Shown: piece after piece, positions 1 through 7,886 of the stretch
Layout: every line of letters starts with the position of its first letter
Numbering within the stretch: the first letter of the stretch is position 1
Notes under the pieces: model-generated
Database searches by the model: none
Seen by the model: the letters and a program-made list of their open reading frames with translations, nothing else
What the model was told of the DNA's origin: nothing
NCBI RefSeq assembly: GCF_022179285.1
Contig: NZ_BPQO01000028.1
Location: 1-64,000 of the forward strand
Length of the DNA stretch: 64,000 nucleotides
Direction: 5' to 3'
From: Methylobacterium hispanicum
GTDB lineage: Bacteria; Pseudomonadota; Alphaproteobacteria; Rhizobiales; Beijerinckiaceae
Position numbers and translations under genes: made by a program

Positions 1-156
1 CGCTACGACGTGGTCGATCCCAAGGACTGGCGCGAGCTCAACCGCGCCGTGACGCCGAAGTCCGGCTCGGGCGGCATGGAGGGCATGGACCACTCCCGGA
101 TGCCCGGCATGAACATGCCCGGCATGGGCGGCAAGCGCGACACGGGAGGGCGGTGA
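1..156 (+). CDS. C-terminal fragment of a Met-rich copper-associated protein
   Basis: The window opens inside a gene; 51 codons are visible before a TGA at 154-156. The tail ends in a Met/Gly/His-rich stretch (MEGMDHSRMPGMNMPGMGG), the kind of flexible sequence that binds Cu(I) in periplasmic copper-resistance proteins such as CopA oxidases or CopB. It lies directly upstream of a TolC-like gene and a multicopper oxidase, so a copper role is likely. The family cannot be assigned from the tail alone. Confidence 0.6.
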   Translation, partial: RYDVVDPKDWRELNRAVTPKSGSGGMEGMDHSRMPGMNMPGMGGKRDTGGR

Positions 157-218
157 TGGGGCCCGCCTGTAACCAAACCCCGCCCGCCCCCGGACTAACC
201 CACAAAGGGAACTCACGG

Positions 219-1763
219 ATGACCTTGCCTCAGACTCGCGGGTCCGGCGCCCGCCGGGGAGCCGCAGCGTCGCTCGGCCGTCGCGCCCGGACCGCTGCCC
301 TCCTGGCGTCGGTCGGGGTGCCGCTTGGCGGCTGCGTGGGCTTCTCGGCCGACGGCGGTCTCGGACCGGCGCACAGCTACGCCGCCCTGGAGTTGAGGAA
401 GGACATCGTGAAGGTGTCCGACGAGATCGCCGCGACCGGCGCGGCGGCGCGCGCGGACCAGCTGCTGCGGCGCCCCCTGACGCCCGACAGCGCGGTTCAG
501 GTCGCCCTCCTGAAGAACCGCGCCCTGCAGGCGTCCTTCAACGACCTCGGCGTGTCGGAAGCCGAGTTCGTCCAGGCGACCTTGCCGCCGGTCCCCCGGC
601 TCTCCCTCAGCCGGACCGGGGGCGATTTCACGCTGGAGGTCGAGCGCTCCCTCACCGCGAGCCTCATCGAGCTCCTGACGCTGCCCGTCCGCATCCCCAT
701 CGCCCAGAACCGTTTCAGGGCGGAGCAGTACCGCACGGTCGGGCAGGTGCTGCGGCTCGCCGGCGAGGCGCGGCGCCAGTTCTATCGCACGGTGTCGGCG
801 AACCAGTCCGTCGCCTACCTGGAGCAGGCGCTCGCGAGCGCCGGCTCCGCCTCCACCCTGGCCAAGCAGCTCGGCGAGACGGGCGCGCTGAACAAGCTGG
901 AGCAGGCGCGCGAGCACGCCTTCTACAGCGAGCTCGGGGCGCAGCTCGCCAAGGCGCGCGTCCTGCAACGGGTCGAGCGCGAGAAGCTGATCCGCCTGCT
1001 CGGCCTCTGGGGGCGCGAGATCGACTTCAAGCTTCCGAACGGCCTGCCGTCGCTGCCCGGCCGGTTGGTGAGCGGCACCCAGATCGAGGCCGAGGCAATC
1101 AAGAAGCGCGCGGACATCCAGACGGCGCGCTTCGAACTCCAGTCGCTCGCGGGCCAGTACGGCCTCAACCAGGTCAGCGGCTTCATCAACGTGCTCGATG
1201 TCGGCTACTCCGACCGCTACGAGCGCGCGAAGGCCTTCGAGCCGAACGAGCAGGGCGGCTTCAACGTCACTCGCGACAAGAGCTTCGGGCGCGGCTACTC
1301 CATCGACCTGGTCATCCCGATCTACGACTTCGGGACGACGGTCGTGCGCGGCGCGCGGGAGGCTTATCTCGGCGCCGCCCATCGCCTCGCGGAGAAGGCG
1401 GTCAACGCCCGCTCTGAGGTGCGCGAGGCCTACCAGCGCTACCGCGGCCAGTACGACATCACCCGTCACTACCAGGGGAGCGTTCTGCCCCTGCGCAAGA
1501 CGATCCAGGACCAGGCGTTGCTGCAGTACAGCGGCATGCTGATCGACGTCACCACCCTGATCATCGACGCCCGCTCTCGGATCCTGAGCAACATCCAGGC
1601 CATCGAGGCCCAGCGCGACTTCTGGATCGCGGCGACCGACCTCAGGGCGGCCGTCATCGGCGGGGGCTTCACCGGCGAAGGCTTCGGCGGCGAATCGGCC
1701 GGGTCCGAGGCGGTGGCCGGCGGCGGTGGCGACACCCTCGCTTCCGCCACGCCCGGCGGCTGA
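219..1763 (+). CDS. TolC/CusC-like outer membrane efflux lipoprotein
   Basis: A 514-residue outer membrane factor that would form the exit duct of a tripartite metal or drug pump. The N terminus is basic, followed by a hydrophobic stretch and a lipobox (LGGC near residue 38), so export and lipidation are expected. The body has two long helical repeats with the heptad spacing of TolC (around 95-300 and 305-490) and the Asp/Ser-Ala-hydrophobic segments usual in OEP domains. The ATG at 219 is chosen because AAAGGGA lies 8-14 bases upstream; GTG and ATG codons at 153-158 in the same frame would add 22 residues that do not resemble a signal peptide. The stop overlaps the open frame of the following oxidase, so they are probably cotranscribed. 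No RND pump lies beside it; the nearest is at 53743. Confidence 0.85.
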   Translation: MTLPQTRGSGARRGAAASLGRRARTAALLASVGVPLGGCVGFSADGGLGPAHSYAALELRKDIVKVSDEIAATGAAARADQLLRRPLTPDSAVQVALLKNRALQASFNDLGVSEAEFVQATLPPVPRLSLSRTGGDFTLEVERSLTASLIELLTLPVRIPIAQNRFRAEQYRTVGQVLRLAGEARRQFYRTVSANQSVAYLEQALASAGSASTLAKQLGETGALNKLEQAREHAFYSELGAQLAKARVLQRVEREKLIRLLGLWGREIDFKLPNGLPSLPGRLVSGTQIEAEAIKKRADIQTARFELQSLAGQYGLNQVSGFINVLDVGYSDRYERAKAFEPNEQGGFNVTRDKSFGRGYSIDLVIPIYDFGTTVVRGAREAYLGAAHRLAEKAVNARSEVREAYQRYRGQYDITRHYQGSVLPLRKTIQDQALLQYSGMLIDVTTLIIDARSRILSNIQAIEAQRDFWIAATDLRAAVIGGGFTGEGFGGESAGSEAVAGGGGDTLASATPGG

Positions 1764-1795
1764 TGCCGCATCGCACGAGACCCATGGAGAAACCG

Positions 1796-3217
1796 ATGAC
1801 TGACATTTCGCGCAGGAACCTGCTCGGGGCCGGCGGACTGGTCCTCGCAGGGACGTCCATGATCAGCGGGCGGACGCAGGCCGCCGGCCTGCCCGAGGCG
1901 CCCTCGATGGACAAGGCAACGACACAGCCGCCCCTCGTGCCCACCACCGGGGTGGACTACCAGCCGGTGGTGACGCTGAACGGCTGGACCCTACCCTGGC
2001 GCATGCGCGGGGACTGGAAGGAGTTCCACCTCGTGGCCGAACCCGTGGTGCGCGAGATGGCCCCTGGGATGAAGGCCCATCTCTGGGGCTACAACGGCCA
2101 GTCGCCGGGTCCGACCATCGAGGCGGTCGAGGGCGACAAGGTCCGCATCTTCGTCACCAACAAGCTGCCGGAGGCGACCGCCGTGCACTGGCACGGCCAG
2201 ACGCTGCCCAACGGCATGGACGGCGTGGCGGGCCTGAACCAGCCCGGCATCCCGCCGGGCAAGACCTTCGTCTACGAGTTCATCCTCAGGCGCTCGGGCA
2301 CCTTCATGTACCACCCCCACTCGGACGAGATGGTCCAGATGGCGATGGGCATGATGGGCTTCTTCGTCGTGCATCCGCGCGACCCGGCCGAGCGGCGGGT
2401 CGACCGCGATTTCGTCTGGCTCCTGAACGCCTACGACATCGAGGCCGGGTCGTACGTGCCCAAGGTCAACACGATGCTCGACATGAACATGTGGTGCTTC
2501 AACAGCCGGGTCTGGCCGGGCATCGACCCCATGGTCGCGCGCCAGGGCGACAAGGTGCGGATGCGCTTCGGCAACCTGACCATGACCAACCACCCGATCC
2601 ACGTGCACGGGGTCGACTTCAAGGTCACGGGCACCGACGGCGGCTGGATCCCGCCCGAGCGCCAGTGGTTCGAGGTGTCCGCTGACGTCGCGGTCGGCCA
2701 GATGCGGGCCATCGAGTTCAACGCCGACAACCTGGGGGACTGGGCGGTCCACTGCCACAAGTCGCACCACACCATGAACGCCATGGGCCACTCGGTGCGC
2801 ACCTACATCGGCGTGAACCTGAAGAGCACGGCGAAGCGCATCCAGAAGATCGCGCCCGGCTACATGCCGATGGGCTCGACCGGCATGGGCTCCATGGCCG
2901 AGATGGAGATGCCGCTGCCCGAGAACACGCTGCCGATGATGACCGGCGCCGGCCCGTTCGGATCGGTCGAGATGGGCGGCATGTTCACCGTGCTGAAGGT
3001 CCGCCCCGACGTGGCGCCCGGCGATTACAGGGATCCGGGCTGGTACCAGCACCCAGAGGGCACGCTGGCCTACGAGTGGACCGGCGAGCCCCTGCCCGAG
3101 CCGACGCGGGCGCCGGACACGCCCAAGGGCCGGAAAGCCCGCGAGACCGACCTGCGCGTGGTCGACCCGCGCAAGCGCCGGACGGCCTCCAACCCGGGCG
3201 GTCACGGAAACCACTGA
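1796..3217 (+). CDS. Tat-exported multicopper oxidase
   Basis: A 473-residue periplasmic multicopper oxidase; in copper-resistance operons such enzymes oxidise Cu(I) to less toxic Cu(II). A twin-arginine signal (SRRNLLGAGGLVLAG) marks export as a folded protein. All four copper motifs are visible: HWHG, HPHS, HPIHVHG and the C-terminal HCHKSHHTMNAM, which supply type 1, 2 and 3 ligands. Met-rich segments (MGSTGMGSMAEMEM) lie between the third cupredoxin domain and the C terminus, as in CueO/CopA-type cuprous oxidases. The ATG at 1796 is preferred because GGAGA lies 5 bases before it and it starts right at the Tat motif; in-frame ATGs at 1763 and 1784 are possible. It follows the outer membrane factor closely. 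Confidence 0.88.
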   Translation: MTDISRRNLLGAGGLVLAGTSMISGRTQAAGLPEAPSMDKATTQPPLVPTTGVDYQPVVTLNGWTLPWRMRGDWKEFHLVAEPVVREMAPGMKAHLWGYNGQSPGPTIEAVEGDKVRIFVTNKLPEATAVHWHGQTLPNGMDGVAGLNQPGIPPGKTFVYEFILRRSGTFMYHPHSDEMVQMAMGMMGFFVVHPRDPAERRVDRDFVWLLNAYDIEAGSYVPKVNTMLDMNMWCFNSRVWPGIDPMVARQGDKVRMRFGNLTMTNHPIHVHGVDFKVTGTDGGWIPPERQWFEVSADVAVGQMRAIEFNADNLGDWAVHCHKSHHTMNAMGHSVRTYIGVNLKSTAKRIQKIAPGYMPMGSTGMGSMAEMEMPLPENTLPMMTGAGPFGSVEMGGMFTVLKVRPDVAPGDYRDPGWYQHPEGTLAYEWTGEPLPEPTRAPDTPKGRKARETDLRVVDPRKRRTASNPGGHGNH

Positions 3218-3387
3218 GCCGGCGATGCCGGATGTCTTCCAAGCTTCCGCCGGAACGACGCCCCGATGCGGGCGGGCACCGGCGGACGGGTTCGGGTGGA
3301 CCTAGTCCGCCCGAAAGCCGCTGCGCGGGCGCCATCGCCCCTCAACAAGTGCCCGTGCAGCGGCACAACGACCATCAGGAGAATACG

Positions 3388-3672
3388 ATGAGGAAGGTAC
3401 CTCCCTTCGCCCTCGCCGCGCTGCTGGCTCTGGCGAGCCCGGCCTGGGCTCAATCGGTCAAGGCCACGGTCACGAAGGTCGACCCGGCCGCCGGCAAGGT
3501 CACGCTGGACCACGAGCGCATTCCGAAGCTCGACATGGACGCCATGACCATGGCCTACAAGGTCAAGGACCCGGCGATGCTCAAGGACCTGAAGTCCGGG
3601 GACAAGGTCGAGTTCGACGTCGACGAGGCCGGCGGCCAGTACACCGTCACCCAGATCCAAAAAGCCAAGTAG
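3388..3672 (+). CDS. cusF: CusF-type periplasmic copper-binding protein
   Basis: A 94-residue exported protein: a Sec signal peptide to about residue 22 (cleavage after AWA), then one CusF_Ec OB-fold domain. Family members bind Cu(I)/Ag(I) through a His, two Met and a Trp that caps the metal. Here the His (DHERIP) and the Met pair (MDAMTM) are present, but the position of the Trp holds Met (DMDAMTM instead of the usual NWPxMTM). AGGAGA at 3377-3382 sets the ATG at 3388. The next gene carries a near-copy of the same domain. It probably delivers copper to the oxidase or to an efflux pump. Confidence 0.85.
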   Translation: MRKVPPFALAALLALASPAWAQSVKATVTKVDPAAGKVTLDHERIPKLDMDAMTMAYKVKDPAMLKDLKSGDKVEFDVDEAGGQYTVTQIQKAK

Positions 3673-3743
3673 CGCCTCGAACGGGCCCGCCGCGCGGGCA
3701 CGCCCGATCACGCGCGGCGGCCCCATGCCGCGGAGGAAATCAC

Positions 3744-4454
3744 ATGCGACGTCTATTGCTGTCGGCCGCCATGAGCGTGGCGCTTGCGAACCCGCTCTCG
3801 GGCGGGGCCTGGGCCCAACCCGCCAAGGGTGCCCCGGCCGCCCTGGAGCGCGTGCGCGAGGTCATGGCGGACCGGTTCAAGAACCTCAAGCTGACCGGGG
3901 ACCCGGATCGGGACTTCGCCGAGCTCCTGATCGCGAGCTACGAGCAGTCCCTCTTCCTCGCCAAGGCGCAGCTCGATTACGGCGGCGACCGGCAGCTGCG
4001 CGAGACCGCGCAGAAGATCCAGGACGAGCAGCAGCAGAAGATCGACGCCCTCAAGGAATGGCAGGTCCGGAGCCGGCAGTCGGACTACCGGCCGCAGCCG
4101 AACCAGACGCCGTCCGGCGAGGGTCCGCTGGACCGCAAGGCGCAGGCGGGCGGCTCGACCCAGCCCGCGTCGCCGTCGCCCGCGCCGGCGTCCCCCGCCA
4201 AGCCTGCCGCGGCCCAGCCCCCTGCCAACACGCCCCTGGTGAGCGGGACCGTCCAGAAGGTCGACGAGGCCGCCGGCAAGGTCACGCTGGACCACGAGCG
4301 CATCCCGAACATCGACATGGACGCCATGACGATGGCCTACCGGGTTGCCGACCCTGCCATCCTCAAGGGGGTGAAGGCCGGGGACCGGGTCCGGTTCTCC
4401 GCCGACCGGGTGAACGGGCAGCTTGCCATCACGCGCATCCAGAAGGCGCGGTGA
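3744..4454 (+). CDS. DUF305-like plus CusF-domain fusion protein
   Basis: A 236-residue exported protein with a signal peptide ending near AWA (residues 24-26), a helical domain at about 35-105, a Pro/Ala/Ser-rich linker at about 118-160, and a CusF domain at about 162-234. The helical part (RDFAELLIASYEQSLFLAKA) follows the DUF305 layout but lacks its usual MIPHH metal motif. The CusF part is almost identical to the single-domain protein just upstream, including the Trp-to-Met replacement, which points to recent duplication or gene conversion. The role is presumably periplasmic Cu(I) binding. A different frame is open over the same interval but has no recognisable domain. Confidence 0.82.
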   Translation: MRRLLLSAAMSVALANPLSGGAWAQPAKGAPAALERVREVMADRFKNLKLTGDPDRDFAELLIASYEQSLFLAKAQLDYGGDRQLRETAQKIQDEQQQKIDALKEWQVRSRQSDYRPQPNQTPSGEGPLDRKAQAGGSTQPASPSPAPASPAKPAAAQPPANTPLVSGTVQKVDEAAGKVTLDHERIPNIDMDAMTMAYRVADPAILKGVKAGDRVRFSADRVNGQLAITRIQKAR

Positions 4455-4557
4455 GAAGACGGATCCGACGAGAGCGCTCATCCCAGTTCGTCCGACGGCC
4501 CCCCCGCACCTGACGCGTGGGCGGCCCGTCTCTGAACCGGTCACTCAGGACACATCC

Positions 4558-5196
4558 ATGCAAACCGCCAAGATCGCCTTCCTCACGTTGCTCTCGGCCG
4601 GCATCCTGGCGACGGTCGCCGCCGCGGCCGTGATCTACGCTGGCGTCTTCAACGTCGCCGCGACGGAGCCGCACTGGGCCCTGACCTCGTGGGTGTTGGA
4701 GACGGCACGGGTGCGCTCGATCCGAGCCCACGCGGCCGGCCTGCTGCCGCCGGCGGGCTACGACGAACAAGCCAAGCTGGTGCCGGCCGTCGGGCACTTC
4801 GCCGAGCATTGCGCCACGTGCCATGGCGGACCGGGCACCAAGCGCAACGAGGTCGCGGAGGGCATGTATCCTGAGCCGCCGAATCTCAAGGAGGCCGCGA
4901 AGCGCTACAGTGCGGGCGAGCTGTTCTGGATCCTGAAGAACGGGATCAAGATGAGCGGCATGCCGTCGATGGCGAGCGACGGGGACGAGATGCTTTGGGC
5001 GACGGTCGCGCTGCTGCGGAAGCTGCCGGAGATGACCGACGACGAGTACAACGACCTGTGGATGCAGGCACAGGCAGGCGACGCTCATGCCGGAATGAAC
5101 CACGGCGCCGCCGGGACGGACGGCACGAAGGCAGCGGAGAACCCCTCCAGCACAGCGCAGCCGGACGGCGGCGCGCGCCACAAGCACAACCATTAG
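4558..5196 (+). CDS. membrane-anchored cytochrome c family protein
   Basis: A 212-residue protein with an N-terminal hydrophobic anchor (residues 5-30), a class I cytochrome c domain with heme motif CATCH near residue 90, and a likely axial Met in the KMSGMPSM segment. The C-terminal 45 residues are rich in His and Met (GMNHGAAG and a terminal HKHNH), suggesting added metal binding. The ATG at 4558 follows CAGGA at 4546-4550. Within this copper cluster it may pass electrons from the cuprous oxidase or act in periplasmic redox control; that is inference. Confidence 0.8.
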   Translation: MQTAKIAFLTLLSAGILATVAAAAVIYAGVFNVAATEPHWALTSWVLETARVRSIRAHAAGLLPPAGYDEQAKLVPAVGHFAEHCATCHGGPGTKRNEVAEGMYPEPPNLKEAAKRYSAGELFWILKNGIKMSGMPSMASDGDEMLWATVALLRKLPEMTDDEYNDLWMQAQAGDAHAGMNHGAAGTDGTKAAENPSSTAQPDGGARHKHNH

Positions 5197-5237
5197 CGGG
5201 AGCCGTACGACGCCGGCGCCGAGGCAGGGTACTTCCT

Positions 5238-6377
5238 GTGAATGCTCCACCTGCTTCCGACAGGCCGAGACCTGTTCCGCGTAGAATTCTGATGTACGTG
5301 CACGCCCTCGCAGGCGGCGGAGCAGAACGCGTGTGGGCAATCCTCGCCACTGAATTCTGCAAGTTCGGACATGAAGTAGTTGTGGCCGTTGATTACGAGG
5401 CCCGGGAAAACATGGCTCATTTGAGCCCCGATGCTCGGCTTGTCGTGTTAGGAGGCGGACATCTACGCTCAACGGCGCGCCTTGCCGGGCTGATACGTCG
5501 CGAGCGGCCGGACGTCACGATCTCCGCGCTGGCCTCCTCAAACCTCAAGCACACGGTGGCAGCGGTCCTGGCCGGCCGCTTGCGCCGGAGCGTCATCACG
5601 TACCATGGCTATACGGCGAACGAGCGTGGGCTTCTCAGCCGCATCGGCTACCTCGCCACGCCGCTTCTCACCCGGATGGCCGCTCGTACAATCGCCGTCT
5701 CGGACGGGCTTGCCCGATACCTGCAGGAGAGGCTTGCGGCCAATCCGAGCCGCTTGAGCCGGATCTACAATCCGGTCCTCTCTGATCGCGTGGCGGAGAA
5801 GGCACCCAACCGGACCGTGCCGGTCATCCTTTCCGTGGGTCGCCTGGACCATGCGAAGGATCATCAGACCCTCCTGCGCGCCTTCGCCAAGGTACGACAA
5901 CCGAGCGCGCGCTTGGTGATCCTCGGCGAGGGGGTCGAGTATGCGCGTCTCGAAGCCGAGATCGACCGCCTCGGCCTGTCCGGCCGGGTCGAGCTTCGCG
6001 GCTACGTCATGGAACCCTGGCCGGCCTTTGCGGAGGCGAGTTGTCTCGTTCTGTCCTCACGCGTCGAGGCCTTCGGTCTTGCCGTGGTTGAGGCCCTAGC
6101 CCACGGCATGCCGGTCGTCGCGACGGATTGCGACGGGCCGCGCGAGATCCTGCTCGACCCGGCGCTTGGGGTTATCGTTCCGGTCGGCGACGCCACGAAG
6201 ATGGCCGAGGCTATCGAAGCCGTCTTGGAAGATCCGGGCGACGCTGAGAGACGCCGGCGGCGCGCGGCTGACTTCTCCCCGCGGCGCGCGGCCACGGCCT
6301 ACGACGCCTTGTTCGAGGCAGTTGTGGAACGGGATAGCAGTCTTCGCCCCTCCCTGTTCGGGCGACATGGAACCTAG
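5238..6377 (+). CDS. GT4 family glycosyltransferase
   Basis: A 379-residue glycosyltransferase of the GT-B fold, family 4. The N-terminal Rossmann half begins MYVHALAGGGAERV, the glycine-rich acceptor-side loop of this family. The C-terminal half contains ILSVGRLDHAKDHQTLLRAF and the EAFGLAVVEALAHGMPVVA motif with the nucleotide-sugar-binding Glu residues. It would add a sugar to a glycan or lipid at the cytoplasmic side of the membrane. GTG at 5238 is preferred with GGCAGGG upstream; an ATG at 5292 is an alternative. The gene interrupts a run of copper genes and has visibly more A/T-ending codons than its neighbours, so it may be an insertion. Confidence 0.85.
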   Translation: MNAPPASDRPRPVPRRILMYVHALAGGGAERVWAILATEFCKFGHEVVVAVDYEARENMAHLSPDARLVVLGGGHLRSTARLAGLIRRERPDVTISALASSNLKHTVAAVLAGRLRRSVITYHGYTANERGLLSRIGYLATPLLTRMAARTIAVSDGLARYLQERLAANPSRLSRIYNPVLSDRVAEKAPNRTVPVILSVGRLDHAKDHQTLLRAFAKVRQPSARLVILGEGVEYARLEAEIDRLGLSGRVELRGYVMEPWPAFAEASCLVLSSRVEAFGLAVVEALAHGMPVVATDCDGPREILLDPALGVIVPVGDATKMAEAIEAVLEDPGDAERRRRRAADFSPRRAATAYDALFEAVVERDSSLRPSLFGRHGT

Positions 6378-6435
6378 AAAACCGCGCCGAAGACGCGTTT
6401 ACCACCGATTTCTGGCTTGTTACGAGGAAAGCACG

Positions 6436-6816
6436 ATGAAGCTCTTCGCGATTCCGTTGGTTCTTGCCCTCAGCCTCGCATCCGGTTCTGCCCTCGCCCA
6501 TGGCGAGGCACCCAAGGCCGCGCACGGCGGCCTCGTGCAGGAGGCCCAGGAGCTCTGGCTGGAACTCGTGGTGAAGGACACCGACGTCACCGTCTACGTC
6601 CTGGACGAGATGCGCAAGCCCGTTCCGGCGGCCCAGGTCTCGGGCACCGCAACGGTGCTCGTCGGCGGCAAGAGCTACAAGATCGACCTCAGCCCGGCCG
6701 GCTCCAACAGCGTGCAGGGCAAGCTGCCCGTCGCGGCGAGTGGCCAGGTCGTGGCAACGGTTTCGCTCAAGGTCGGCGGCAAGGCCGCCTCCGCGCGGTT
6801 CACCAACAAGGCTTGA
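6436..6816 (+). CDS. small exported protein of metal clusters (paralogue of 53355-53720)
   Basis: A 126-residue protein with a Sec signal peptide (cleavage after ALA, about residue 20) and a mature beta-rich domain starting HGEAPKAAHGGLVQEA. It shares the pattern HGG-V--A--ELV-K---V-V-LDE--KPVP with the 121-residue protein at 53355-53720 beside the RND pump, so the two are paralogues. I do not know a named function; the early His residues and the company of copper genes suggest periplasmic metal binding or pump accessory work. The start is set by GAGGAAA 6 bases before the ATG. Confidence 0.75.
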   Translation: MKLFAIPLVLALSLASGSALAHGEAPKAAHGGLVQEAQELWLELVVKDTDVTVYVLDEMRKPVPAAQVSGTATVLVGGKSYKIDLSPAGSNSVQGKLPVAASGQVVATVSLKVGGKAASARFTNKA

Positions 6817-6941
6817 GCGGCCGGGATCACGAAGCCGCCGCAGGTGCGGTAACGGTCGGCGAAGCGGCTAGCTGTCAGGCAGGCCGTTCGCCGGTCGCCC
6901 CAGGAAGCCCCGGCCCGGCCTGCGGTCGCGAGCCTGCCGAC

Positions 6942-7611
6942 ATGACACCGGCCGCCTTCATCGATGCCCTGGCGGCGCTTCGCTTCCGTGACGCGTTCAA
7001 CCCCTACGCCGTGGTCTGTCCGGATCACGACGGGGCCGACGCCCCGCAGATCCGGAGGGAGAACCTGCGGCTCGTTCCGGAGGCGGCCCTCGCGGGAGGC
7101 GTCGATCCGATCTGGATAGCGCGCGACCTCGGGTATCGCGGCGGGCGGCGCACTGGCCTGGCGCTCACGGACGAGGCTCACCTCCCCGCCCATGCCGGCC
7201 TCCATGGGCAGTTGCCGCTCTCACGGGCCGCCCGGGGGCCGGCGGTGGCCGAGCGCACCGCGACGGTGACCTGGCAGGTCCTCCGGCACCTGCGGCGCCC
7301 GGTCTTCCTCTGGAATGTCTTCCCGCTCCACCCGCACGCCTCCGGCGGCCCGCTTCCCAATCGCTGCCACAGCCGGTCTCGAACGGCAGGCTTCCCCCCA
7401 CCTCCTCGAATGGCTGGTCTCGGAACCGCGCCCTCGCACCATGGTCGCTATCACGAGGGACGCTGAGGCGGCCCTGGCGGATTTGGGCATGACGGCCGAG
7501 CGGGTCCGCCACCCCAGCTACGGTGGCTAGGGCGAGTTCATCGCCCTGATGGGAGAGTTGTACGGCTTGCCCGCCAAGGTCCAGCGCGAGGTGCAGCCGA
7601 CGCTGCCTTGA
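6942..7611 (+). pseudogene. broken uracil-DNA-glycosylase-like gene
   Basis: The frame from the ATG at 6942 reads a protein like the roughly 220-residue uracil-DNA-glycosylase-superfamily proteins of Methylobacterium: FNPYAVVCPDHDG, then FLWNVFPLHPH, the counterpart of the catalytic-site loop. Near 7380 the homology jumps to another frame (ERQASPHLLEWLV, then RHPSYGG, the HPS motif of the superfamily), and a TAG at 7528-7530 replaces the expected Gln codon before the tail resumes to a TGA at 7609-7611. One frameshift and one nonsense change mean no full product. The family assignment rests on recalled motifs. Confidence 0.7.
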
Positions 7612-7886
7612 GGGCGGGACAGCCGCCGGGCCTTGCCCAGAGAAGCCATGCGGGCCCGCGCCTCGGACCTGTCTCGCCAGACCCATCAGCCGCCCCGGCC
7701 CGGAACAGGCGGCCTGAAACCTTGTCGCCGAGACGACAGCGCGCAACCTACGCCGGCGCGACTTTCTGGGCCGACGGTTCGATGCGCGTGCGGCGTGGGC
7801 GAGAGAAGCTGGGTCGCCTTACTTTGCCTTGAGTGTGATCTCGGTCTACGCCACCGTAAAGGTTCGCGAGGCAAGGGAGGAACGGG

